Positions 7,379-16,596 of a DNA stretch of 39,777 nucleotides are shown in pieces. A program made the position numbers and the translations under genes. Origin of the DNA: JBDRMV01 sp043811795 (lineage in GTDB: Bacteria; CG03); assembly GCA_043811795.1 (NCBI GenBank), contig JBDRMV010000059.1:1-39777 (forward strand), given 5' to 3'. Each line of letters opens with the position of its first letter. The first letter of the stretch is position 1. The notes under the pieces were generated by a model. The model was given only the letters and a program-made list of their open reading frames with translations. It was not told the origin of the DNA and searched no databases.

Positions 7379-8557
7379 TTATTCTTCTTCCCTCAATTTT
7401 TCTTTGATTTTTTCTACCTTTTGCCTGAATGATTTCTGCTCGGGGTCTAATTCCAAAAATTTCTCCCATTCGATAATTGCTTCCCTGTATTTCCCCTGTT
7501 TGTAAAAATCCGTTCCTCTGCTGAGATACTCCTGCATCATCGCTTTCTTTTCTTCGGGGCTTAAAGTTTTCTCTTTCCTGAAAAGTTCCTGATAAAGTTT
7601 TTCTATTTCAGGGTCAAGAACTACTTCTCCTGCCGGTTTTTTAGATTTTCGTTTTTTCAGTCCGGATTTAACGGACATGGAAAACTGATGGGTCTGACCC
7701 AAATCACCGTACGGGACAAAAGCATAGTCAAAACCAAACCGGGAATATTTTATTCCAAAGCCCGCCGACATTCCCGCCAACCCTCCGAGACCCGATTTTT
7801 CCGTGAATTTATAGCCCGCTCTGAAATCCAGCATCTTTCCTGTTTTAAATTCTCCGCCAATTTTAAGATGAATGTTTTTTTCGATGTCGCCCACAGCATC
7901 AATATTCAGAAGCATATTACCGTTTAGCAGCCGTCTGCTGATTCCTGCGCGGACTAAAAGAGGCAGTTTTTCTTTCTTCTCGATATACTTAACGCCCGGA
8001 CCAAGATTCTGAACCGCAAACCCGGCATCCGTTTTTCCGCCGATTCCGTAAATAGCCCCGAAGTCAACGGCCGGCGTTTTGGCTTTAGTATCTTCAATCT
8101 CTTCCTGAATGTATTTTATCGCCGCCCCGTAAAACGCTTTATTTATCCGCCAGGAAAATATCCCCGTTAACAAAAAATCAGATGCTTTGAAATCATCTAT
8201 CTTCTGGTCAAAATCCTCTCTTCCCTCCATGGTTCCGGCATTCAGGGAAAGAATTCCCAGCCCGAATGACTTTCCTCCTTCCAGAGGCAAAACCGAATTT
8301 AAACTATTTATCGTTATCCCTTCCACCCATGAATTATGAGAAAAACTTGCCTGAATATTATTCAAACCGGCGAGACCCGCGGGATTATATCTGAGGATAT
8401 TGGCATCATCGCTTATTGCTGAAAAGGCGCCCGCCATAGACGAAGAGCGCGCATCAATGCCGATTTTGAGAAATGCAAGCGAACTTGTTCCCGCATCGGA
8501 AAACCCCGGCGGCGCCGTTATAAGCATAACAACAAAAATAAAAGCGGCTTTCCTCAT
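7379..8557 (-). CDS. PorV/PorQ-family outer-membrane barrel with C-terminal TPR
   Basis: Signal peptide at residues 1-22, then the PorV/PorQ hallmark (FLKIGIDARSSSMAGAF, then DDANILRYNPAGLAGL), followed by barrel repeats to about residue 305. After a basic and acidic linker, residues 340-392 hold a TPR-like helix pair (YLSRGTDFYKQGKYREAII, then FLELDP). In the type IX system, PorV is the outer-membrane shuttle that receives cargo carrying a C-terminal sorting domain. The TPR tail is not part of classical PorV and would face the periplasm. The ATG overlaps the stop of the giant surface protein upstream (ATGA), which itself carries such a sorting domain, so dedicated pairing is likely. Confidence 0.88.
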   Translation of the reverse strand: MRKAAFIFVVMLITAPPGFSDAGTSSLAFLKIGIDARSSSMAGAFSAISDDANILRYNPAGLAGLNNIQASFSHNSWVEGITINSLNSVLPLEGGKSFGLGILSLNAGTMEGREDFDQKIDDFKASDFLLTGIFSWRINKAFYGAAIKYIQEEIEDTKAKTPAVDFGAIYGIGGKTDAGFAVQNLGPGVKYIEKKEKLPLLVRAGISRRLLNGNMLLNIDAVGDIEKNIHLKIGGEFKTGKMLDFRAGYKFTEKSGLGGLAGMSAGFGIKYSRFGFDYAFVPYGDLGQTHQFSMSVKSGLKKRKSKKPAGEVVLDPEIEKLYQELFRKEKTLSPEEKKAMMQEYLSRGTDFYKQGKYREAIIEWEKFLELDPEQKSFRQKVEKIKEKLREEE

Positions 8558-11500
8558 CTTAAAATTGCCAGTTTCCCCGACTTTTTAGACCGGCCGTCGT
8601 CAATCAAATAAATATATACGCCGCTGGCAACATCCTTCTCGCTATTGGTTTTTACATTCCACGCCCATTCCCCGGAAGAATCTGTTGTTACTTCCCGGTT
8701 AAAAACCGTTTCCATAGCAAGATTAAATATTTTTATTCTTACTTTTCTGTTTTGAGGCAGGCGGGTGAACCAGATGTATTGATGACCTTTTGACGGCTTA
8801 AACGGATTCGGATAAACTCTTGCCGTACTCAGATCTTCAATCTGAGTGAACTGCAGAATTTGAAAAATACTGAAATGCTCCGTGCTGAAACCAATTTCCT
8901 TATTTACTTTTTGACAGGGCAGAAGAGTATAGCGCTCAAGCGATTCATCATAGTGACCGAGGCAAAAGGTTGTTTCGTTAAAACCTGAAATGTTTACGTT
9001 GTCATAGTTAATCGTAATATCAACCGGTTTGGTCGGCTGAAGACCTTCATTAACGGTTATTTCGCAGCCAATGGTTGTTCCGCCGAGCAAAGGCCTCCTG
9101 ACCGCGGGGAAGGATGGTTTTGTTATTTTCAAGACAACATCCTGAACAAAAGTTCCCGTAGAAATTTCCAGCCGGATTATTTCCTGTGAAGTATCGAAAA
9201 TCACAAGATTGGATTTATCTCCGGAAATATAATAGACCCCTGTCCGCGCCCATGCGGTTGCGCCGTTGGAAATGTCCGACCACAAAGGAACTTCATCGCA
9301 GGACCACATCCGGAAATAATATGTAGCGGCGGGCGTAAGCCCGCTTATAGTTTGACAAAAAGAAGTTAGCGGAGGACAATTTTCGGTTGATAGTGGAATT
9401 TCGTAATTTGCATAGTCCCATGTTTTAAGAGAAGTGCTGTAATCAATCCGGAATTTTCCCGTCAGGTTACCTTTTAATTCATCCGTTCCCGGCGACGTCC
9501 AGAATAATTTAATTTCACCCGAATAGTCGCCCGGGACAGCTGCGAGGTCAGTAACGGCTGCCGGAGCAGTGTTTTCACGAATGGTCTTTGTCGAGCCGAA
9601 TGTTTTATATTCCGTGGTTATTCCGTTTCCGTTATATGCCCACACGCGAAACCAGTAAGTTGTATCCTGAGAAAGATTTGTAATAGCGGTTGCGGTAGAT
9701 GTGAAATTATCACTTATGTCAATAAATGTGGAAAAATTGAGGACAAAATTATCCGTTGAGCCGGACAATCCGTATTTTGTCCACTCTGGATTTGAATTTA
9801 ACTGCCAGGAAAGAAAAATTGTATTGCTGGAAACAGAAATAAAAGCGGGATTATCAGGAGGATTTGCCAGCGTATAGACGGTAACTGCCGAACTTGCTGT
9901 GCTTCCGTTCGTGTTATGCGATTCTGCGTAACGGTAATAAGATGTATTCCTCGTCAAATCTGATTCCTTCCAGTATGTGGTATCAGCCGGCAGGTCTGCC
10001 ACAATGCCTCCGGTGTCATTTTTAATATAATAACCGTCTTCGTTAACAGCGGTATCCTGCCATCCCCATGTTATACTCGCAGTGGTGAGATTTATCGCGC
10101 CAAACCCCGTCGGCGAATCCGGGCCGATACCGTATGCAACGGCATAATTGTTTTGATTGGCGCCGGTCCTTGACCACGATGACCACAGCGGAAACTCATC
10201 ACCTGCTTTGACGGCGAAATAATAGGTTACCCCGGGCATTAAACCTGTAACCGTAAATGACTCTTCTGTTCCCGCATCAGCCGGCTGCGGAACCGGAGAA
10301 CGGGAAAAAACAGAAAAGTTCTGCGCGGCATCATAATCGGTTTCATCGGCTATATTACTTGTTGACGAACATTTTATTTCATATTCACTTGCCGTTCCTG
10401 TTGTCCCGTCGTCGCCCGGAGCGGTCCAGATTAAATTAATTTCACCGTCATTAGAGCCCGTCAGAGCCGTTAAATCGCTGATTGCGGAAGGAGCAATTCC
10501 GTCGGGCGGGGGTTTGTACGCAAATGCCCGCGCCTGCGTCGTTGAGGAAAGAGCCATGGTATCAATATCCGATTCGTTGCCGGAAGAATCGTACGCCTTC
10601 ACCGCAAAGTAATAAGTATCTCCTGCGGTCAGCCCGTCCACTGTTTTGTTTTCCGGCTGCCCGACGCCTTTAACTTCCGTGAATGTCTTCTGGTTGGATG
10701 AATTTTCGTTCCACCACGTTGTTGCATCATTTGAAAAATCGCTTATGGAATAAGTTGCAAATCTTACCGCGTAATAACCGCCCGCGTTGTTTCCCGTTGT
10801 CCCGTCGTCGCCGACAGCCGTCCAGGTCAGGTTTACACAGCCGTATTCTGTCCCGGCCAAAGCCGACAAATCGTTGATTGCCGCCGGCGCGGTCGAATCA
10901 AAAATGGTATAAACGGAATTCTGTCTTCCAGGTGTCCCGTAAAGTTTGGTTCCCTCCGAGTCCGTTTCGGGGCCGCGGGTGGCGCAGACAGCCCAGTTGA
11001 CCGAAGTCGTCCCGTCGTATTTCGGGTCTTTTCTTTCCATGCTGTATCCGGCGGCAACGGTGACAAACCACGACCCGTCATTGTTGTCAACCTCGTCAAT
11101 CTTATTTCCGGTTCCGTTCGGGCCGTCATACAGGATAATGATGTCGCTTGTTGGATTCAGGTTAATCGTGTCATCCCGGATATCCACGATGTTTCCGGTT
11201 GAACTCTTAACGTCGTCTTCGTGGTTGGCATAAATCAAATAACTGCCGCTTGAAATGACCGTTGTTCCCCCGTCCTTATCGCTGAAATTAAGCCACGCCC
11301 CCGCATTCGCGCCGTATATGGACCAGCCGGATATGTCAATGGCGGACTCCGTGGTGTTATAAAGTTCAATCCACTCGTCGCCGATGTTGGCGGCTGTTCC
11401 CATGTAAGCAATCTCGTTTATCACGACGGTTCTCGGAAGACCCGGCGGCAGACCTGCGGTCGAGGCAGGGGCTCTCGCCTGCGTCGCGCTTGAATAGGCG

Positions 11501-14500
11501 TTATTGTCAACCGGCGATTGGTTGTCATTAGAATCGTATGCCCTTATCGCAAAATAATAAGTCGTTCCGACGCTCAGACCTGTTATCGCTGCCGTTTCTT
11601 TTCCTCCCGGGCCTGCAGACACTGAAATTTCTTTTTCGCCGCTTACCCCTGACTGCCACCACGCCGTTGCATTGTCCGCAAAATCGCCCACGGAATAAGT
11701 TGCGAACCTCACCGTGTAATAACCTCCCGTGTTGTCTCCGGCGCTGCCGTCGTCCCCCGGCGCGGTCCATGATAAAGTAATTTCGCCATTGTAAGGACCC
11801 GTTAGAGCCGTCAAATCACTGATTGCAGAGGGTGGGGTTACTTCATCAATCACCATGGTTACATCGTCTACAAAGAAATCAACTATATCAAAACCCACAT
11901 TACTGCAGTTGAAACGAAAACGGAAATCCTGATGAAATGCCTGAGAAGGGAGAACAATTATGGTAGAAATATATACCGAGTCAGAAGCATCATTTCCTTC
12001 AATGTTCCATAGTTCAATCCAGCCCGAAGGAAGTTCAACCTCTAAACGCAGGAACATCCCTGGCCAGGGTGGGTATCCATTTCCTCCCCTCTGCCAGTAA
12101 AAACTTATGCGTCCCGCGACATATCCTGAAAGGTCTGTCCTCTGCAAAGTGAGTTCATCTCCTTCGCCGTCTAAATTGAGCGAATATGTCCCGCTTTGTT
12201 CACTCGCTCCGTCTGTATTTACGGCAGGATTGCCGGAGGTGACTTCCCATTTTGAAAGGTCAATTGTTCCTGAGTCCCAGTTTTCAGACAGGGTTGGCGG
12301 CCTTCGCGGTCTGGCATAACCGGTTGCGCCGTTGGAAATTTCCGACAGGTTATTTGCATTATCCATGGTCTTCATCCAGAAGTAGTAGGTTGTGCCCGGC
12401 TCAAGTGCGGTAATTGTTTTTGATTCAATATTTTCAGGAGAAGTGTTTGTGCTCCACAGGATTGAATATGAACTTTCCCACCCGTCAGAGGAATTTGTTG
12501 AATATTTTAATTGATATGCGCCTCCTACAATATCTCCGCTTGTTTCGTCATCCCCGGGCGCCGTCCATGTTAAATCAACCGAACCTACAGAAACTCCAGG
12601 TGCGCCCGCTAAATTAGTTACTGCTGCCGGTGTGGTTGTGTCGGTTGTTCCTGTGAAATTCCGGGCGGATTGATTGGTTGCAAGCAATGAGTATGTATAA
12701 CTTGACGGCGTAAAATCCCAGCCGCTGCTGCTTACAATAACGCCGTAAGCGCCCATAGACAGTTGCGTAAATTCATAATTTCCTGCCCCGCTTATGGTGT
12801 ATACATCTGAGTTTGTGCCGCTTAAATAAACTTCAGCGCCGGTAATTCCGTTTCCCCCTCCATCCTTCACAGACCCGCTGATAGAATAAGTTACGGTACT
12901 TAACACTACATCATCAACAAAGAAGTCATCAAAGTTTGCTCCGGAACCATTGCTCCTGAACCTTAACTGAAAATCCTGATGGAACGCTGTTGTAGATAAA
13001 GCAATTGTCGTAGATGTAAAGACCGAATCGTTGCTGCTGTTACCGGCTATACTGAATACCTCCTGCCAGCCGGTTGTTAGATAAACCTCTAATTTTAGAT
13101 AATCACTAGAGTCCGGCGATTCCCCGTTTCCTCCTCTCTGCCAGTAAAACATTACATAACCAGTTGTATGTCCCGACAAATCTGTCCTCTGCAGGGTAAT
13201 TTCATCTCCTTCCCCGTCTAAATTGAGCGAATATATTCCGCTGGGTTCACTCACCCCCGCTGTATTTATTGAAGGGTTACCGGAAGTAACAATCCATTTT
13301 GAAGAGTCAATTGTCCCTGAGTCCCAATTTTCTGATATAGGCGGATTTAATTGCGGTTTGGCATAACTCGTTGCCCCGTTTGAAATTTCTGACCAGTGTT
13401 CAGTGTCGTCTCTTGTCTTTATCCAGAAGTAATAGGTTCCTCCCGGCTCAAGCGGGGTTACAGTTCTTGATTCAATATTTCCGGGGGAGGTATCCGTGCT
13501 CCACAACACTGAATACGAACTTTCCCACCCATCGGCGGGAGATGTCGAATATTTTAATTGATATGCGCCGCCTGCAATATCTCCGCTTGTCCCGTCATCT
13601 CCGGGCGCCGTCCATGTTAAATTCATTGAACCTACGGAAACTCCCGGTTCGCCGGCTAAATCAGTCACTGCGTCCGGCTCGGCTACATCGGGCAAGACAT
13701 AAAAAGTTGCGCCGTTGGAAATATCTGACCACAAATCATCGTAGGTCTTTAGCCAGAAATAATAAGTGTTGTTTCCTGCCAATCCGCCGATAATTTTATT
13801 TTCAATCGATCCCGGAACAGTATCTGTTGACCACTGAACATAATTCAAACTTGACCATCCATCGCCGGAATTGGTTGAATATTTTATGCAGTATTGCCCA
13901 TTAGTGATATTCCCCGTTGTTCCATTGTCACCGGCAGCAGTCCAGACAAGTTTAACATCACTGTTTCCTTCCCCGGATAAGGCTGTTAAATCCGTGACCG
14001 ATGCAGGCGGTGTTGAATCCGCTTCAAATATCCATAAGCCGGAATTATAATCGGCAACACAAGCGTAATTTCCTGAAACAGAAATGCCGTAAGCATAACC
14101 CGGGGTATCATAATAACCGACCTCCGACGGAGATGCAGGATTTGAAATATCAATTATCCTTAAACCATAACCACTATCGGCAACATAAGCGTAATTCCCT
14201 GAAACGGAAACACCATAAGCATAACCCGGGGTATTATAAAAACCAACCTCTGACGGCGCGGCAGGATTTGAAATATCAATTATCCTCAAACCGAAATGAT
14301 AATCAGCAACATAAGCGTAAACCCCTGAAACAAAAACACCACGAGCATAACCCGAAGTATCATAATAACCAACCTCCGACGGTGAGGCCGGATTTGAAAT
14401 ATCAATTATCCTCAAACCGGAATCCCAATCAGCGACATAAGCGTATCCCTCTGAAACATAAATACCATAAGCAGAACCCGGGGTATCATAAAAACCAACC

Positions 14501-15861
14501 TCTGACGGCGAAGACGGATTTAATACATTTATTATCCTCAAACCGGAATCTCTATCAGCAACGTAAGCGTAAGTCCCTGAAACAAAAACACCATAAGCAT
14601 AACCCGGAGTATCATAAAAACCTGTCTCCGACGGCGAGGCAGGATTTAAAATATCAATTATCCTTAAACCGGAATTACTGCCGGCAACATAAGCGTAATT
14701 CCCTGAAATATAAACACCATAAGCAGAACCCGGGTCATAATAACTGGTCTCCGACGGTGAGGACGGATTTGAGATATCAATTATCCCTAAACCACAACTG
14801 CCATCGGCAACATAAGCGTAATTCCCCGAAACAGAAACACCGTAAGCGTAACCCGGGGTATCATAATAACCTGTTTCTGTTGGTGAGGCAGGAGTAGTTA
14901 TGTTTATTATCCTTAAACCGGACCTGTAATCGGCAACATAAGCGTACCCCCCTGAAACATAAACGCCGTAAGCAGAACCTGAAGTATTGTAATAACCTGT
15001 CTGCGACGGCGAGGCCGGAGTTGAAATATTTATTATTCTTAAACCGGAACCACTATCAGCAACATAAGCGTACCCCCCTGAAACATAAACACCATAAGCA
15101 TAACCCGGAGTATTATAATAACCTGTCTCTGACGGCGATGCCGGAGTTGAAATATCAATTATCCTCAAACCGGAATCATAATCGGCAACATAAGCGTACC
15201 CCCCTGAAACATAAACCCCGCGAGCAGAACCCTGTGTTTCATAATAACCTGTCTCTGACGGCGAGGCAGGAGTTGAAATATCAATTACCCTTAAACCGGA
15301 ACTCGTATCGACAACGTAAGCGTAATCCCCTGAAACATAAACACCGCGGGCATAATCCGGAGTATCATAAAAACCTATCTCCGACGGCGCCGCCGGATTT
15401 GAAATATCAATTATCCTTAAACCGGAACTTCCGTCAGCAACAAAAGCGTATCCCCCTGAAACATAAACACCGCAAGCAGAACCCGGAGTATCATAATAAC
15501 CTGTTTCCGACGGCGAGGACGGATTTGAAATATCAATTATCCTTAAACCGGAACCGCTATCAGCAACGTAAGCGTAATCCCCTGAAACATAAACACCATA
15601 AGCAGTGCCTGGAGTATCATAATAAGAGACCTCTTGAGGATTTGCCGGGTCCGAAATATCAACAATTGACAGCAGCCCTTCTGCGGCGACATAAGCGTAA
15701 TTCCCGCTGACAGAAACATCCCGGGGTAAGCCGCCGGCAAGTTTCCCGATTAAGTTTACATTCTGTGAGTCAGCCCGAACAAAACTACAATCAAAACTGA
15801 AAATCAAAAACAGCGTAAGAAAAAAACTTTTAATTTTCACATGTAAATAACATATTCCCAC
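8554..15861 (-). CDS. giant surface protein: 14 LVIVD repeats, FN3 array, lamin-tail domain, YPNPF sorting domain
   Basis: A 2435-residue exported protein. The start is GTG 15861, though GTG 15840 gives an equally good signal peptide ending in FVRA. Order: 14 LVIVD propeller repeats (about 48-620); a first FN3; then FN3 plus jelly-roll-like module (ENWDSGTID to FFVDDV), a carboxypeptidase-regulatory-like domain, and a second FN3 plus jelly-roll copy; an FN3; a lamin-tail domain (VINEIAYMG, DEWIELYNTT, about 1490-1650); several more FN3 domains; a beta domain ending in HFSIFQIL; and a C-terminal FlgD-Ig/type-IX-type-A-like domain (RVYPNPFKPSKG to SGVYIYLIDDG) in the last 90 residues. Such proteins are surface-exposed or released adhesins or binding scaffolds. 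No enzyme domain is visible. It is co-transcribed with the PorV-TPR gene. Confidence 0.92.
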   Translation of the reverse strand: MGICYLHVKIKSFFLTLFLIFSFDCSFVRADSQNVNLIGKLAGGLPRDVSVSGNYAYVAAEGLLSIVDISDPANPQEVSYYDTPGTAYGVYVSGDYAYVADSGSGLRIIDISNPSSPSETGYYDTPGSACGVYVSGGYAFVADGSSGLRIIDISNPAAPSEIGFYDTPDYARGVYVSGDYAYVVDTSSGLRVIDISTPASPSETGYYETQGSARGVYVSGGYAYVADYDSGLRIIDISTPASPSETGYYNTPGYAYGVYVSGGYAYVADSGSGLRIINISTPASPSQTGYYNTSGSAYGVYVSGGYAYVADYRSGLRIINITTPASPTETGYYDTPGYAYGVSVSGNYAYVADGSCGLGIIDISNPSSPSETSYYDPGSAYGVYISGNYAYVAGSNSGLRIIDILNPASPSETGFYDTPGYAYGVFVSGTYAYVADRDSGLRIINVLNPSSPSEVGFYDTPGSAYGIYVSEGYAYVADWDSGLRIIDISNPASPSEVGYYDTSGYARGVFVSGVYAYVADYHFGLRIIDISNPAAPSEVGFYNTPGYAYGVSVSGNYAYVADSGYGLRIIDISNPASPSEVGYYDTPGYAYGISVSGNYACVADYNSGLWIFEADSTPPASVTDLTALSGEGNSDVKLVWTAAGDNGTTGNITNGQYCIKYSTNSGDGWSSLNYVQWSTDTVPGSIENKIIGGLAGNNTYYFWLKTYDDLWSDISNGATFYVLPDVAEPDAVTDLAGEPGVSVGSMNLTWTAPGDDGTSGDIAGGAYQLKYSTSPADGWESSYSVLWSTDTSPGNIESRTVTPLEPGGTYYFWIKTRDDTEHWSEISNGATSYAKPQLNPPISENWDSGTIDSSKWIVTSGNPSINTAGVSEPSGIYSLNLDGEGDEITLQRTDLSGHTTGYVMFYWQRGGNGESPDSSDYLKLEVYLTTGWQEVFSIAGNSSNDSVFTSTTIALSTTAFHQDFQLRFRSNGSGANFDDFFVDDVVLSTVTYSISGSVKDGGGNGITGAEVYLSGTNSDVYTISGAGNYEFTQLSMGAYGVIVSSSGWDFTPSSYTYSLLATNQSARNFTGTTDTTTPAAVTNLAGAPGVSVGSVDLTWTAPGDDETSGDIVGGAYQLKYSTNSSDGWESSYSILWSTNTSPENIESKTITALEPGTTYYFWMKTMDNANNLSEISNGATGYARPRRPPTLSENWDSGTIDLSKWEVTSGNPAVNTDGASEQSGTYSLNLDGEGDELTLQRTDLSGYVAGRISFYWQRGGNGYPPWPGMFLRLEVELPSGWIELWNIEGNDASDSVYISTIIVLPSQAFHQDFRFRFNCSNVGFDIVDFFVDDVTMVIDEVTPPSAISDLTALTGPYNGEITLSWTAPGDDGSAGDNTGGYYTVRFATYSVGDFADNATAWWQSGVSGEKEISVSAGPGGKETAAITGLSVGTTYYFAIRAYDSNDNQSPVDNNAYSSATQARAPASTAGLPPGLPRTVVINEIAYMGTAANIGDEWIELYNTTESAIDISGWSIYGANAGAWLNFSDKDGGTTVISSGSYLIYANHEDDVKSSTGNIVDIRDDTINLNPTSDIIILYDGPNGTGNKIDEVDNNDGSWFVTVAAGYSMERKDPKYDGTTSVNWAVCATRGPETDSEGTKLYGTPGRQNSVYTIFDSTAPAAINDLSALAGTEYGCVNLTWTAVGDDGTTGNNAGGYYAVRFATYSISDFSNDATTWWNENSSNQKTFTEVKGVGQPENKTVDGLTAGDTYYFAVKAYDSSGNESDIDTMALSSTTQARAFAYKPPPDGIAPSAISDLTALTGSNDGEINLIWTAPGDDGTTGTASEYEIKCSSTSNIADETDYDAAQNFSVFSRSPVPQPADAGTEESFTVTGLMPGVTYYFAVKAGDEFPLWSSWSRTGANQNNYAVAYGIGPDSPTGFGAINLTTASITWGWQDTAVNEDGYYIKNDTGGIVADLPADTTYWKESDLTRNTSYYRYAESHNTNGSTASSAVTVYTLANPPDNPAFISVSSNTIFLSWQLNSNPEWTKYGLSGSTDNFVLNFSTFIDISDNFTSTATAITNLSQDTTYWFRVWAYNGNGITTEYKTFGSTKTIRENTAPAAVTDLAAVPGDYSGEIKLFWTSPGTDELKGNLTGKFRIDYSTSLKTWDYANYEIPLSTENCPPLTSFCQTISGLTPAATYYFRMWSCDEVPLWSDISNGATAWARTGVYYISGDKSNLVIFDTSQEIIRLEISTGTFVQDVVLKITKPSFPAVRRPLLGGTTIGCEITVNEGLQPTKPVDITINYDNVNISGFNETTFCLGHYDESLERYTLLPCQKVNKEIGFSTEHFSIFQILQFTQIEDLSTARVYPNPFKPSKGHQYIWFTRLPQNRKVRIKIFNLAMETVFNREVTTDSSGEWAWNVKTNSEKDVASGVYIYLIDDGRSKKSGKLAILR
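11860..12635 (-). repeat. duplicated FN3 + jelly-roll module, copy B
   Basis: This segment encodes the same FN3 plus ENWDSGTID jelly-roll pair as 12905-13680, about 1046 bp apart, within the giant surface gene. Protein similarity is high along the full length. The two copies are separated by a carboxypeptidase-regulatory-like domain, indicating an internal segmental duplication. Confidence 0.8.
12905..13680 (-). repeat. duplicated FN3 + jelly-roll module, copy A
   Basis: Partner of copy B. Both begin with a 'DLAG.PGVSVGS' FN3 strand and end with the acidic 'DDFFVDDV' or 'VDFFVDDV' strand of the jelly-roll-like unit. Confidence 0.8.
14005..15720 (-). repeat. 14 tandem 126-bp coding repeats (LVIVD propeller blades)
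   Basis: Each 42-residue unit follows GVYVSG.YAYVAD..SGLRI, then IDISNP..PSE.G.YDTPG. Fourteen copies are countable; number 8 lacks one residue and the first and last are diverged. LVIVD repeats fold as beta-propeller blades, and fourteen equals two seven-bladed propellers. Blade-to-blade differences concentrate in the 'AD..SG' loop. Confidence 0.92.
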
Positions 15862-15874
15862 ATTCCTTTTAATT

Positions 15875-15910
15875 CCCTCTCCCCTTGCGGGAGAGGGTCG
15901 GGGTGAGGGG
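15875..15910. repeat. REP-like palindrome, CCCTCTCCC family
   Basis: CCCTCTCCC at 15875-15883 and GGGAGAGGG at 15889-15897 form a perfect 9-bp stem with a 5-nt loop, followed by TCGGGGTGAGGGG. Palindromes of this type with the same G-rich tail recur in many bacterial genomes. It lies between nth and the giant surface gene and could attenuate read-through between them. Confidence 0.8.
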
Positions 15911-15921
15911 TGCGTAAATTT

Positions 15922-16596
15922 TCATCCCTTTTTGCGGTCGCCAGAGGCGAACATGTTTGTTTCATTTCTCGTTAACTTTTTGGGGCAGAGGTTGTTCAGG
16001 AAGCAGGTTTCGCAGGCGGGGTTTTTAGCTTTGCAGCTCTTCCGCCCGTGCTCTATGAGAAGATGAGAAATTCTCCCCCATGAATTTTTCGGGAAGATTT
16101 TCATCAGGTCACTTTCAATCTTTCCGGCGTTTTTTTCCTTCGTAAAGCCGAGCCGCTGAGCGAGCCGACCGACGTGCGTGTCGACGGTAATTCCGTAAAT
16201 TTTTCCGAAAGCGTTATAAGTGACGACGTTTGCCGTCTTTCTCGCGACGCCTGGAAGTTTTAAAAGGTCATCCATCGTGCCGGGAACTTTACCTTTAAAT
16301 TCTTTAATGAGCATTTTTGCGCTGCTTATTATATTTTTTGTCTTGTTTTTATAGAAGCCCGTTGAATGAATGTCTTTTTCAAAATTTTCCTGTTTCGCGT
16401 TTGCGAAACTTTTGACGCCCGGATATTTTTTGAAAAGTTTTTCCGTAACGATGTTCACTCTTTTATCGGTGCACTGCGCCGAAAGAATTGTCGCGACGAG
16501 AAGTTCCCACGGGTTCGCAAATTTCAGGGCGGTTTTTGCGGCGGGGTAATTGTCTTCAAGGAGTTTCAGAATTTTTTCCGTTCTTTTATTCTGCAT
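15922..16596 (-). CDS. nth: endonuclease III
   Basis: DNA glycosylase/AP lyase of base-excision repair acting on oxidised pyrimidines. The helix-hairpin-helix LPGVARKTA is at residues 114-122 with the catalytic Lys120, and the catalytic Asp139 lies in VDTHV. The [4Fe-4S] ligands are Cys188, 195, 198 and 204 in the exact C-x6-C-x2-C-x5-C spacing. The length (224) is typical, with a short basic tail. The start ATG sits inside one arm of a 14-bp inverted repeat, so its upstream region is unusual and no clear ribosome site is visible. It runs in the same direction as the giant surface gene, 60 bp away, but is probably functionally unrelated. Confidence 0.96.
   Translation of the reverse strand: MQNKRTEKILKLLEDNYPAAKTALKFANPWELLVATILSAQCTDKRVNIVTEKLFKKYPGVKSFANAKQENFEKDIHSTGFYKNKTKNIISSAKMLIKEFKGKVPGTMDDLLKLPGVARKTANVVTYNAFGKIYGITVDTHVGRLAQRLGFTKEKNAGKIESDLMKIFPKNSWGRISHLLIEHGRKSCKAKNPACETCFLNNLCPKKLTRNETNMFASGDRKKG

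Noticed and set aside
14001..15710. Long + strand frames (14001-14897, 15021-15710) rich in Asn, His and Lys
   Set aside because: They are the reverse-strand reading of the LVIVD tandem repeats. The opposite strand carries a coherent signal-peptide protein with recognisable domains.
14005..15720. Regular 126-bp repeats as a possible CRISPR array
   Set aside because: The period is far too long, the repeats are contiguous without spacers, and they encode propeller blades in frame.
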